Of a stretch of DNA of 64,000 nucleotides, positions 45,027 through 56,965 are shown in pieces. The DNA comes from Epiperipatus broadwayi (lineage: Eukaryota; Onychophora; Udeonychophora; Euonychophora; Peripatidae), in the NCBI GenBank assembly GCA_028023455.1, contig JAQFVV010006208.1, positions 8,788,963 to 8,852,962 of the forward strand, written 5' to 3'. Position numbers and translations under genes: made by a program. The notes beneath the pieces were generated by a model, which searched no databases, was not told the origin of the DNA, and saw only the letters and a list, made by a program, of their open reading frames with translations. The number at the start of each line of letters is the position of its first letter. Position 1 is the first letter of the stretch.

Positions 45027-45534
45027 TTCTATTCCAGGAGTGGGCAAATAGTGGCCTGAGGGCCACATGTGGCGCTAAGAGTTTTTAGGTGGCCTGCCAA
45101 GACAATCAGAAAAATCCACCTTGAACTGAGATTTCCTTCCCATGTGCGACCGAAGATTCGTCTCGTATTTTCCACTAGGATGGCCATGTCAATACACATG
45201 CACAGTGTAGATACGATATGCAGTGCTTTTCCAGTTGATCTGGTTAATTTCAATTTTGTCTTTGTATTAGCAAATATATACATTTCCAACTTTAGTGAAA
45301 CCATAAACCCTCCGAAAAAATGTAAAATCGGTGATGAATGTCATTTATTTAATGAAGAATGGACAAACAAATATTTCTTTGGTAAGACAGGGAATAAAGC
45401 AGTGTGTTTGTTGTGTCATGAAAAAAGGTGTGGCTCTCTGTTAACCTTTGCTTCCACAAAGTGGCCCCCCATGTAGCCCTCTGCCAACCTCTGCAGCTTC
45501 TGAGCCAAAACAATTGTCCATCCCTGTTCTATTC
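45027..45534 (+). mobile_element. Internally deleted hAT element, copy D, independent insertion
   Basis: Element 45035-45526 with TIRs CAGGAGTGGGCAAATAG and CAATTGTCCATCCCTG. Perfect 8-bp TSD TTCTATTC at 45027-45034 and 45527-45534. It is opposite in orientation to copies A-C and has different flanks, so this is a separate transposition into nearly the same octamer. Confidence 0.9.
45069..45476 (+). pseudogene. hAT transposase N-terminal fragment, copy D
   Basis: A 135-residue frame with PPKKCKIGDECHLFNEEW and NKAVCLLCHEKRCG, corresponding to copies A-C. It has the same deletion junction after the C-x2-C pair, so all four derive from one deleted progenitor. No catalytic residues remain. Confidence 0.75.
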
Positions 45535-45689
45535 TATTCATAAATATTTGTAGGTATAATATCCTCCTGAAAACCTTCATCCCAAATTTGCTCCATGTTA
45601 AAAGCTTAGAATGCAATCCACAGTAATAGAGATTACTGTTCCTAGTGAGTCTTTTTTTAAAGTAATCAGCAAGGTTTTGAACATGTTGA

Positions 45690-46310
45690 GAAAGAATAAA
45701 AAAGAATAATATTTCTGTACTGTAATTTTCACTATACCACTCCCACGCAAGATAAGGACTAGTTTGTATTTACTTTTCCCACATTCTGGAGGAGTGTACT
45801 TATAAACATATGATCAAAAATCACATGATCACCATCTCTTATGCTAGCACACACATAAGCCAGAAACTAGTCTGGGAATACTGGATGAGTAGGCACCAGA
45901 TGGGGATTTTATGCACAAGCCTTCTGGCATCTATTGATTACTCTGGTTGGCACAGGGTGGCACTACTGTAGGGAGAGTTTTGCCTGTTTAATGATCAAAA
46001 ATATGTGAAAAAGATATATAATCTCCAAAATGCACATTTTATACAGAATCACCACTCATCAGTTGGCCCAGGGTTAACACATATCTTTATCATTGTTCGG
46101 TGTATGTGGATAGCCATTTAGATATGTGTAATCTGAGCCAACTGATGAGCATAATATATCTTTTTCGCATGTTTTTGGCCATATGTTTGTGATTACACTC
46201 CTCCACAAGGTGTTAAAAGCGCATATAAATCCCTACCTTGCATTAGAGTGGCGTAGTGAAAATTACACCACAGAAATATTATTCATTAAACGGATAATGA
46301 ATAACTAATA
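45690..46310. repeat. T-family repeats interrupted by a P element
   Basis: T sequence at 45712-45821 (CTGTAATTTTCACTATACCA) resumes after the P insertion at 46003. It then turns into an inverted T copy from about 46130 to 46310 (GTGAAAATTACACCAC). The core motif occurs in both orientations at 46050 and 46138. Confidence 0.6.
45810..46002. mobile_element. P element (169 bp) with 12-bp TSD
   Basis: ATGATCAAAAAT at 45810-45821 and 45991-46002 flanks element 45822-45990. The element starts CACATGATCACCATCTC and ends GGAGAGTTTTGCCTGTTTA. Only the right arm of the fold-back is present. Confidence 0.85.
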
Positions 46311-47399
46311 ACAATAAAAAAGACTTTTTAAATGTTTTTAATTTTTTAATCTCAAATCCCCCCCCCCCCAATGAATTCATTTTTTTTTATTTCTAAATTC
46401 TTGTACAATTTATAAAACCGTTACTTGAATTAAAACATTTACAGTTAAGCATTAAGTATTTATATGTACAAACTCGCAAAAAGGAATATAAAAGATAAAT
46501 CGTCTAAAAACATTAGAAACGAAACTTGATTTACAATAATAAAAAAATCCTAGCTGAAAGAAAAACATTTAGAAAATTAATTAAAAGCAATCAGACATAT
46601 GGAAAAGAAAAAAACAACAACCTATCTACAGAGGTGAAAAATGTGAAATCTTTTGAAGTGACATAGATTACTTTGGTAATTAATTGCAATATAGATAAAC
46701 AAGAATTAACGCTCGTTTAATTTAAGATCTTACAAAAAATTCACTACATTCTACTTTCTTACTTTAATTAAAAATGATATTATAAATAATTAAAATAGTT
46801 TAAAATTAAAACTGAAGCGTTACTTTACATTTGAGGCTGCTTTACGACTCCCCCCCCCCCCCCCAAATCGTTCTGAAAAGAAATACGGATAGCAATTTAA
46901 TAAAATATCAAATATTGCTGTAATTATTACATATATGTTAATATATGGATGAGCAAAATTAAAAATTTATTTTAGAAATGGTAAAAAAAAACTTAGTTAT
47001 TAAATGAAATGGCAAAGTATAGAGGGCGGGAGAGGGCAATTTTTTTTTTTTTAGTAGTCATTTTTTTCTTAGATTCATATTAGGATTCATTAATTAAAAA
47101 TGTATTTAGTATTAGTTCGAATACATATAGATAGAAGACACACTCGCCTTCCTCCACCCAACAAAAACAGTGAAGCATTATTCACTAAACTTAGCAGCTG
47201 GGAGATGAGTTGGTCATTGTTTTATTCTCCATTTTAAAAAAAACATTCATTTTCTGACCAATATTAAATGGTTATCTAAATTGGCTGTAGGGGGGTTACC
47301 TAAAACAAAATCTTAACATTGATTGGAATCTAAAAAAAAGGTTTACCCAACTCTATACAAACTAATGTGATGAAAATTAAAGTAGATTGAATGCCTAAA
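46311..47399. other. AT-rich stretch with two poly-C runs
   Basis: C homopolymers at 46358-46369 (12) and 46850-46864 (15). Otherwise poly-A/T rich and without recognisable features. Confidence 0.6.
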
Positions 47400-47545
47400 C
47401 GTCACATGATCATCATTTCCTATGCTTACATAAGCTGTTGAAACAGAGGCAAAACTCTCCACATAGTAGTGCATTCATTGATTACTCTGACTCGCACTAG
47501 GTGGCACTACTATATGGAGAATTTTGCTTCTGTGTTATATTATAC
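47400..47545. mobile_element. Short P element, terminal parts only
   Basis: The left terminus ACGTCACATGATCATC is followed by GAAACAGAGGCAAAACTCTCC-type arm start, a short joint, then the inverse arm GGTGGCACTACTATATGGAG to TTTGCTTCTGTGTT. The fold-back body is mostly deleted. TSD not clear. Confidence 0.7.
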
Positions 47546-47914
47546 TCCAAGCCACTTCTGTCAATAATCAAACAATGAAGAAAACGTTTACTTGCCAGAT
47601 TTGCCAATTGGCAGGGTTTTAAATTTTTTTATTTTATTCAATCCCTTAACTAAAAACTAGATATCCATTTACTGACCAACATTTAAAAAACTATATAATT
47701 TGATTATAAACTGACTATCTGAAAAAAAAAAAAAGGTTGCTAGAAACTTGAACAATTTTCATCCAGTCCAAATGATTTGATTTCTAAGTTTATAATTAGA
47801 GTGATCTCAATTTCCATTCTTGCATGGCATCAATTGGACAAATAATTTAGATTAGTTAGTTAAGTTGTAATATGAATTTTTTCTACAGTACAGGCTTTTT
47901 CATACCTGCACTTC

Positions 47915-48175
47915 TATATGTAATATATAGGGGGTTTGAACTCAGACTTTCACATGACCCTCAACCATCCATGCTATCTCATACTGCTGATACACTTGAT
48001 TACACACATGTTGAAAAAAAAATGACCAATACATGTATTTTGTGCTAAACCAGCATTCATCAGTTGGTTCAAATTATCATCTTCACACATATATACAATC
48101 AAAGCTAAGTCAATCTTTATACTTTAATAGATAGGCTTCAAATCACTCTACCCCACAACTCTTTAATCATACATT
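47915..48175 (-). mobile_element. R-family partial copy
   Basis: GGTTTGAACTCAGACTTTCA, CATACTGCTGATACACTTGA, the core inverse CAGCATTCATCAGTTGG at about 48050 and TACTTTAATAGATAGGCTTC. One arm only. Confidence 0.65.
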
Positions 48176-49174
48176 TTAAGTTGTGCATTATTGGGTTTGA
48201 GCCATGTGTTTTGAAGCTACTGCATGGGGCTGAATAATATCTCTAATACTTAAAGGATAAGAATTTGAACCTGAATTTCTAGACATTGTCAGAGAAGTAA
48301 TGAAGTGGCACCTAAAGGAATCTTGGTTAATTGAACCAGTCAAAAACAAATGGAAGATTCTTTATGAGATCACATCTTTTAAACAGCACTAAATAACATA
48401 TATATATAATGATATAGGTTTGATTGATGTGTGTACTCATATAAATGATGATGAGTAGGAAATATTACTGATGCTAGATAGACATAACAATAGACTCATT
48501 AACTGATAAAACCCACAGTATGTTCATTACCAATTTTTCAATTGGAATTTACTTGTAAATCCCATTTCAATTCAGACTGTTGATTTATCTAGACTGGGAA
48601 ATGTCTAAGTGTTGATTGGTTTCTAATAGTTATATATATATATAATCAAAGGGAATAAATCATCCTCCATCAGGTTATGGATTATAATCAATCTTAATGG
48701 TGAATAAAAAAATCAAGAAGAGAAATGGATCCACCTATTCTTGAAGTTCTGATGTTTATAAGTTTACATTTGTAGATTCTTTCTACTCTTGATCCTTTGT
48801 TCAATAATTACAGTACTTTTAATTCATAGCCTGAGAGAAGATAATTTAATATCTGTATTTACTTATATACAGAGGGCTATGTTTAATTCAATATATATAT
48901 ATATATTGATGATTTAAGAGTGGTTATAATGGAAGATAATTTTTCTTCCATGAGAGAAAGGAAACAGAAGGAAAGTTTTTTTATTTTTAAATTTAAGACA
49001 TTACATCCTCATGGTATGAATATGAATAGAGGTACTATCACATCCTTGAATTACCTAGTTTCCTAGGGATTTTTTCTTTTTTTTAATTTCCTAGGGAAAT
49101 GTTTTTTATAAGTGTACTAGTAAGAAATATATGTATAAGAAATATATATAGTAAAATACATATAGTAAAATATA
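48176..49174. other. AT-rich non-coding stretch
   Basis: Several short TA microsatellites. Nothing else recognised. Confidence 0.45.
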
Positions 49175-50250
49175 TACACCTGGGTCTCATTTTACATGAT
49201 AGATAGGTTCCTCAGAAAACGCGCAAATGAAATCGCGCAAAAATAGATATAACTTACATTGAAAAAGGGGGGATGCGGTCTGTGATTTTTCAAAATTCGT
49301 GTACAAGCAAAGCACCAATGTAAAATTACTTTAAAATTCACACACACAAAAAAAAATAAGGAAATAAAATATGACTAATAAAAAATTTCAAATTTGAAAA
49401 AAATTGATACAAGACAAACTTTTTTTAACTATAGTATTTAATTTTATTCAAAATAATATATTTTTATGCATAATTTACAGTACAGTAATTTACATTTTTT
49501 TATACACGTTTTAATTATTATAGCTATTTGCTGAAAAACACGTTCGTTTGCAAACAACTAGCACCAACTTCACACTCATGTTGTATCTATGGTTTTCTGT
49601 TGACAACATAATTAGTAATTAATCTTTGAGACGATGATTTTATTAATTGTTTATGAAACTAACAACTAAAAACTAAATTCTTATTTTTGTCTTTAATTTT
49701 CAATTCCATTTAAAAATCAAATTTCACATCACATTAATTTCAAGTCATCATAAGTAATTTTTAAATTGTTAATTACCATTAAAAATCAGATTTTAATTTT
49801 TAATTGTCAAATTTAATTGTGCCCACTGCTATTACTGACCTTTTAAAAATAAACTTGTGGATACTAAATGATTAATAATTGATTACATTCTTTTTTAAAA
49901 AGCAAAAACAGAATGTGATTTAAAATGCAAAATTAACACGCATAATGTTTGAACAAATTTACATTATAATCTTGTAAAATTTAATGTGTGTATACATAAA
50001 ATGTGGAAATCATGATTTTAATTTCATTATTGCATAAAATCTTACTATTATAAAGCACTGAAAATATTGAAATTACTAAGATGAAAGTCGAATTCCAATA
50101 ATGTGCTATTACTTTCAATATAACGTAAGTGCACAAAATTTATTATTTAAAATAATAGCACATTATCGGAGTTTGACTTCTGGTGAAACACAAATCACGT
50201 AACTTCAAAATCGTGTTAAATAAGTCCGCGTAAAAAGAGACCCAGGTGTA
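49175..50250. mobile_element. pogo/Tigger-like non-autonomous element, 1072 bp, TA TSD
   Basis: Ends CACCTGGGTCTCATTTTAC (from 49177) and GTAAAAAGAGACCCAGGTG (to 50248) are inverted and flanked by TA. Subterminal ATAGGTTCCTCAGAAAAC and AAATCGCGCAAAAA resemble subterminal sequence of pogo-group elements (family knowledge, from memory). There is no long ORF, so it is non-autonomous. An internal inverted repeat (AATAATGTGCTATTA near 50097 and its inverse near 50152) adds secondary structure. Confidence 0.7.
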
Positions 50251-50329
50251 CATAGTGTTTTTATGTGTAAATATATATATAATAGTATAGTTTATGGTTT
50301 TTTAATATATAATAATAATAATTGCAAAT

Positions 50330-50595
50330 AGATCAAGTCATATGTCACATGACCTAGTTTAACAAGCTTATATTACAAATGTTATATATAGAGTTCGCAA
50401 ATGAGCTCTTAACAAGCTTTGCAGAATATCCCCAACCCAGACCAGTTTCTGCTACTGGTTTTCTCAGTGAGGTGTTAGGATATTCCAAGCATTAGATTAA
50501 AAATACCAGGACAAGCCCAGCACTTTATCTAATGAATAACTATTAAATAGAAAATCTGAAATTTTCAGAGCTCATTTGTGAGTTCTATATAGAAC
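50330..50595 (-). mobile_element. V-family copy with 29-bp terminal inverted repeats
   Basis: Inverted repeat: GAGTTCGCAAATGAGCTCT within 50381-50409 and AGAGCTCATTTGTGAGTTC within 50567-50595. The enclosed sequence, on the minus strand, is collinear with 690-930 and 7441-7690 (GTCTGGGTTGGGGATATTCT region, then GTCATGTGACATATGACTTG outside the left repeat). Confidence 0.6.
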
Positions 50596-52303
50596 AATAA
50601 TAACAATATATGTATGGTTTTAGTTTTTTTAAGAAAAGGTTTTTTTGAAAGAGTTTTTTTGTAATTTTTTGTGTGAAAGTTTTGTATAGTTTTGGCATAT
50701 GTAATTCTTGTAGAGTTATTTATATTGTACATACATGTATTAGAATAATTAATTCGTGTTTGTAAAAGTTTGTTTTATTTTTATTTTTGTAGAGTTTTGT
50801 AAAGTTTTATAAGATTTTTATAAGAATGTAGTTACTGTTTTGTGTGTGTGTGTTAAAAAAGTATGAGATATTTATCAGTTGGTCAATTGATAAGAATTGT
50901 TGTATAAAGAATTTTAGCCTACAGGAATTAATTTTGCTATCTGATATGTTAATGTTTGTAATATTTCAGTGTTTAAATTCTGGAAATAGCCATTTTGCTG
51001 CGCTTTCTAATGAAAACCAATCTGCTGGTTGAAATAAAGCAGATTTATAGAGAAGTAATGTGATTTTTATTACTATATATATATATATTGAGATAGATAG
51101 TGATCTATCTTAATCTTTAATTTATTTTTAAAAGTATAGTAGTTGGCAATTGTGAATCAGATTCAGGTTTCAGAAAATGGATTAAGTTTATATATATATA
51201 GGTTTGTATTATATAAGCACACACACACACATCAATTAAAAATCTGTATTAAAATCAAATTAAGTCAATTTTAGTAGTTTTTAAAAAATAGAGAAACTAA
51301 TTTATTTTAACAAAATTTATTTCAAGTAAATTTGTTTTAAAATTTATGATATAGGAATAAGGCTTAATTAAATATTAATCCATAAAACTTTTGCTCATTT
51401 ACCTTGTTATTATTATAAATCAAAATTCTATGGAAATCAACTTCTTTTATGCTTTGTTTCAGATTTTGAAAATGTTTCAAATATCAATTTAAGCATATTT
51501 TTAGGGATAAAGATGGCTAAGTGTCATCTATAAACATGTGAGCTTCTTTAATTAAAGTATTTGGTAAACATGGGTAATGAAGATAATATCTAGCTTGTTA
51601 TTTAAAATAACATGTTTGACAAAGTTGGTAATAGTATGAAAAGACTAGCTTAGAAAATAATTTTTTTGGTCTTTGTTTTTGGCTGCCACCATGAAGTACA
51701 TAAAACTTTTACCAGCAGTTGAAATAAGGAGGTGCAGATGGAAACCATGAATGAACTTCACTTCTCCACCATGAAATCATTAACCATTAGGATGTCAATT
51801 TCTGCTTGCTGAATTTGGATCCAGTGCTGTGTCAACTGTCTTCATATATGCAGTTACAGACACATTTCTCAACAGTAAAAAAAAATCATACCAACTCTAC
51901 AATAAAGGTTTTATATTAATTCTACACAAACCTGATAGTGACTAACATTTTAAAACCTAGAAATGAAAATATATGATTAGTAAACCATCAACAAGCTCTC
52001 TTTTTGAAAACATATATATGTAAATATAATGCCACTTTTATAAAAATAACTAATACCTGCTCAGTCATATCTTGGACTGAAAGTAACCTGTTTATTTATT
52101 TTATAAACTATTTGATAAACTTTTAAACTTTTGGGTATCAACAAACCAGTTATAATTTAATTTAAATGATTTTAAGTTTTTATGTAGTTATCTTTAATAT
52201 TAACTTACTTTTAATTTTTTATATTTTATAACATTTGATTTAACTCAGTATATTTTATATATTGTGGCCTGCTTTGAATATCTTAAATATCTTTATTTTT
52301 GTA
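50596..52303. other. T-rich degenerate repeat, then AT-rich sequence
   Basis: 50620-50840 is T/G-rich with recurring TTTTGTAGAGTTTTGTAAAG-like units. The rest holds short TA and CA microsatellites (for example ACACACACAC at about 51220). No gene recognised. Confidence 0.5.
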
Positions 52304-52605
52304 GACACTCATCATTATCAACCATTATCAATCCACTGCAGAATGAAGGTCTCTCCAAGTTTAATCCATCTTCTCTGATCTTTAGCTTCTCTTCTCTACA
52401 TCACCCCTGCACACTTTCTTATTTCATCCATCCATCTCACATGTGGTGTCTTTCTGGGTCTTTTACAGTCTCTTGGAATCCAATTTAAAATTTCAATTGT
52501 CCATCTATTATCATCTCTTCTAGCAATATGTCCAGCCCAACTCCACTTCAATCTTTTAATTTTTTCAATGAGGTCAGTAACACCTGTTTGTTCTCTTACC
52601 CACTA
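52304..52605 (-). pseudogene. RTE-type LINE 3' end
   Basis: The reverse complement matches the last 300 bp of the RTE relics at 18.0-18.3 and 29.75-30.05 kb, including the codons for KRPRKTPHVRWMDEIRK-like sequence and the tail ATTGATAATGGTTGATAATG. Independent, strongly 5'-truncated insertion with mutations. Confidence 0.75.
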
Positions 52606-53689
52606 TAATAATTTATATTATAAAAGAAAATCAGTTCTATTTCTAAAAATGTTTTTTTCTTCTAAAAAGTTTTAAAATCACTTCCATGATTGTTAAAAAT
52701 CAAAATTTAATTTTAAAAGCATCAACATTAGTTTCAACTCAATTTTTCTTTTAAAAAAGAATTAAAAAAAATACAAGAAAGATTTAGTAAATGGAAATAG
52801 TTAAAAGTGTAATTAAAATTTAGTGTTTCTCTGAAGATATTCAAAATCATTACAGCAAGTCAAGATATGGGTATATCTAAGGCAATATGCACTTATCATA
52901 TAAATAATCCTGTAAGTTGATTTTATTATGTTCAAATTTGTAGATCATTTACTTTGTTTCACATATGCATCAAAATTAAAGATTAGTACATATATGGGTA
53001 TGCATTTCATACAGTGATCTTATAGGTCACACCTCAATTTTGTGTGTTTACTTGACTTCCCATGATATATATTATTTGTGTGTGAGATAATCATGAATGA
53101 CTTTGATTTGCTTTGGTAAGAGACCTTTCACTCCATAAATTATATATTTTTTGTACTTGGAGTGTATAAGAGGCTATGGGATCAAGTGCATGGTGTATAG
53201 TTCTGAATTTTCTAATGGCCTGCATAATGTGAACATTTATAGTGTATGTAAGCAGTTTCATTATTGTTTGTTTTTTATACAAAAAGGGAAAATATATATG
53301 TGCACACATTTTAATTTAAAATGCATATCTAACAGAATCAGATAAATAATAGAGGTATTTAGTCTTCAGCGATAATACACATTATCATGTAAACATTTTG
53401 TGAATGTTAATATTTAAAGCTGCCAGATATTAAATGCAATATACCAACATAAAAGGATAATTTTAGTTTATACCTGAATAGTTTTATATTGAATGTTAAT
53501 AACTTTTGTGTTTTTTATTGTTAGATCTGTTTTAGCATTTGTTTAATGTTGTCTGCTCTGCCAATTGTTATTTCTTATGAATCTCTGCTCTCTGCAATTT
53601 AGAGACAATTTTTAATTTGTCTATGAGTAATGGTGTAGCTGTATAGACCCTTATTCATAAAATTTTCAATATGTGATGTTGATGTATTG
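52606..53689. other. AT-rich non-coding stretch
   Basis: Two overlapping 64-72-codon frames on opposite strands at 53091-53345 show no known motif. Confidence 0.45.
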
Positions 53690-53845
53690 TGATTTCTCCT
53701 TAAACAGAGTCAAGAATCTCTCACCAGCCATGCCCAGAGAAACCTGTTAGCCACTTTATCTTCCCTTTCCATTCCCCGACCTAATTTTTTCCATAATCTG
53801 TTCCATCCCATTTCCTCAACATAATCTTTGTCAATAAACTCTTAT
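53690..53845 (+). repeat. Dispersed repeat E, copy 2 (empty site)
   Basis: Matches 5390-5596 without the 52-bp P insertion. The uninterrupted target reads ATAATCTGTTCCATCCC. Confidence 0.7.
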
Positions 53846-54339
53846 ATGTATAGTGGTGCCCTCTGGTGTTGGATATTGGTGTGCTTATACAATATATGTT
53901 ACATTTACATAGTGAAATATTTGAATTACAAAACAACTACAAAATGCTGTTACAAAACAAAGCAGATCACAAAAATAAAAGAAATTATGAGAAAAGCCTA
54001 AAGCTTTATTAAGTAGCAATATGAATAAACTCACACTCTCTTACACTACATTCTGTATGTTTGCATCTACAAATACAAATCATTTTTGGGCTAATATTTT
54101 AGTCAATATTATTGGGCAGGATAAAATATTCAACTAAGGAAAAAGATAAGGTATTTTAAAAATAGTTTGTGATTGTCTTTAAAGAAGATTAAAATATTAT
54201 TAAAATATGCATGAGACCAATGTTTATCTTCATCATCATTATTTTTTTTGCAGTTATAGACAGTGCTTATACTGTGCACAGTAGTAGGAACATTTGGAGT
54301 TTTAAAAAGTGTTAAAGAGTTTATTTTTGTATATATATA
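53846..54339. other. AT-rich sequence, nothing recognised
   Basis: No gene or repeat that I can support. Confidence 0.4.
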
Positions 54340-54676
54340 TTTTAAATAATAAGTGTAATTATGCTCAAGTTTAGATAAGTTTATAAGTAAATTCATAGAA
54401 ATCAGTTAACACTTAGACAATCCCAATATGAATAACAACCAACAATCTCAATCTGTTATCAAGGCAACCTCATTTTAACACTTAGACAATCCCAATATCA
54501 ATAACAATTAACAATCTCAATCTGTTGTCAAGGCAACCTCCTTTTAACACTTAGACAATCCCAATATCAATAACAGTCAACAATCTCAATCTGTTGTCAA
54601 GGCAAACTCCTTTTAACACTTAGACAATATCAATAACAATCTCAATCTGTTGTCAAGGCAACCTCCCTTTTAAAAA
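54340..54676 (+). repeat. Tandem repeat, 69-bp unit, four copies
   Basis: Units begin AACACTTAGACAATCCCAAT at 54408, 54477, 54546 and 54615 (the last shortened). Each ends CAATCTGTTGTCAAGGCAAC. The 5' flank (TAAATAATAAGTGTAATTAT, TTTATAAGTAA) is shared with a single unit at 63060-63200. Another single unit is at 62780-62845. Confidence 0.85.
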
Positions 54677-56041
54677 TAAAAGTGGAATCTGTGATTAATG
54701 TTTATTTTAAGTGTATAACATTTTTATAGTAAAGTATTTTGCTTGTTTAGAATTTGTTCTACTGACATGTATGCATCTTTTATCTTTTGTAGATTTCCAT
54801 GGAAAGACCAAGCTAGATGGATTGAGAGTGACCTCCAAAGTGATGTATATATATATTGTAATGGGCACACATGCCATTATATTATTTTTTAAAAAAAAAG
54901 ATGTGTGATAATAATTTTTTTTTAGCGTAATATTACTGGAAGTAGTTTATTTTTATTTTTTTTTGTATTTTTTTCATTCTTAAATATATACATTAAGTAT
55001 TTAGATTATAAATTTCAGCTACTCCTAGAACTAGTGACATAGACTAATGGTAAAAAAGTAATAATATAAAATTAGATCTTCAGAAGTATCTGCCTACTAT
55101 ATAAATATTCCAGGTTCAAATGACCTCGTGGTGCCCTGTGCGGCAGATACGGTAAAACTCAATACACCCTGACCATTATCATATATATATATATACCAAT
55201 TATCACCTGGAAAAAAACTGTATAAACTTTAATACGGATTTATATCAAGAAAGAAAAAAAAGTATTTGAGCTATAGTCACAGATAATATTACAGATGACA
55301 ACTTAACTATAGATATGATAATGTAATACTAGACTGTGATCCTTAAAATTTTTTAAAAGGGATATTGTATACCATAGATTATACATTATCTGATTATAAT
55401 TGATATAGAAATAAAACAATATTATATTAATTGTTTTATTTGTACACAAATGCGATAAGCCTCGTAAATGATACAATATTCTAAATGCTTTATGCTAATA
55501 ATCACCATCAAAAGTAGAAAGCATCTTCATATGACTATCTTCATTTTAAATCTGAAAAAAAAAAAAACAAAGATAGAAAATTATAGAATCAAAAAAAAAA
55601 AATGTTGGAAGGCAGAATTGTTGTGCATATATAATAATTGAAGAATTGAAATGAGGCGCACATTAAACATGGTACAAAAAGTTGCCTGATGATATGAGAT
55701 GAGGGAATAATCAGGATCTATACTAATATAAATAATTGATGACAGTAAGGTAAAAGAAAATGGAGAAAATACTGTCTAATTCTTAAAAATAATGAGATTT
55801 ATGAACAGATCCTATACAAAAGATGTTAACATTTTTATAACTGCAATAATTCCTATCATGTGGAGCAAAAAATCAGATTGAATCAATAAAATAACTATAT
55901 TTATGATAGTTATGACCAACATAACCCTTAAAACACAACTATTTATATAAAAACATTTCATTTTGTATAAATTATCCAAAAAATAGCCTCTTTAATTCAG
56001 ACTATTAAAAACAAAAGGAAAAAGAAACTGTATGTAGGAAA
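54677..56041. other. AT-rich stretch with a small SINE-like patch
   Basis: 55105-55165 is GC-richer: CCAGGTTCAAATGACCTCGT (B-box-like) then GTGCCCTGTGCGGCAGATAC. It may be a SINE remnant. The rest is unrecognised. Confidence 0.35.
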
Positions 56042-56965
56042 TTAATACTTTTTATTAGTCATTCATTAAACTAGAGATTATTCAATAATGAATAATATCT
56101 GTAGAGTAATTGACGAGTGCATCTTGGGTATTATAGATCTTTTTTACATGCCTTTGATCATGTTTATGATTACACCCCCCACAAGGTGTTAAAAGTGGAT
56201 AGAAACCAGTCCCTACCTTGTGTGAGAGTGGTGAAGTGAAAATTATACTACCAAAATATTATCCATTAAGTTGATAATCTCTAGTTTAATGAATGACTAA
56301 TAAAAATTATTAATATAATTCCATTAAGTTGTTTGTGTCAAAGTTGTGATAGCACTAAGTTTGACACTTCGCAATTAAACTGTATGAATTGTCTATCTAT
56401 ATATACTGAACAATATTATAAGAGACTGTGATCTGGGACAACTGATAAGTGCTGCTGCAGAATGAAACATCCATCTTGGGATTATACTTCTTTTTCACTT
56501 GTATCAGTTTATGGGTATACTCTTCAACAAGATAATTAAAACAGATAGAAATCAGTCCCTACCTTGCACGAGGGTGGTGTAGTGAAAATTACACTACAAA
56601 AATATTATTCATTATTGGATAATCTCTAGTCTAATAAATGACTAATAAAAAAATTCAGTGTACTGTTATTATGTAACGTGTGTCAAAGTTGTGAAAGCAG
56701 CACATTTGGCACTTATCAATTAAATGGTAGTAATTTGGTATCTATATCTAATCCCAAACAATGATAAAGATATGTGCAAGAGATTGTGGTTTGCACCAAC
56801 TGATGGGTTCAGCATGAAAGTTGCATCTAACATTTTTACATGTCATTTGTTTATGATTATATCCTTTTGTAAAGTGTTAAAGCAGATAAAAACCAGCCCC
56901 TATCTTGCATGAGAGTGGTGTAGTGAAAATTAAACTACAGAAGTGTTATTCATTATTGTATATAG
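56042..56965 (+). repeat. T-family tandem array, ~345-bp period
   Basis: GTGAAAATTATACTAC at about 56235, GTGAAAATTACACTAC at 56581 and GTGAAAATTAAACTAC at 56923. Each period has CAGTCCCTACCTTG or similar, CTAATAAATGACTAATAAAA, GTGTCAAAGTTGTGA and a degraded core CAACTGATAAGTGCTG (56437) or CCAACTGATGGGTTCAG (56797). Opposite orientation to 44005-44700. Confidence 0.7.
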
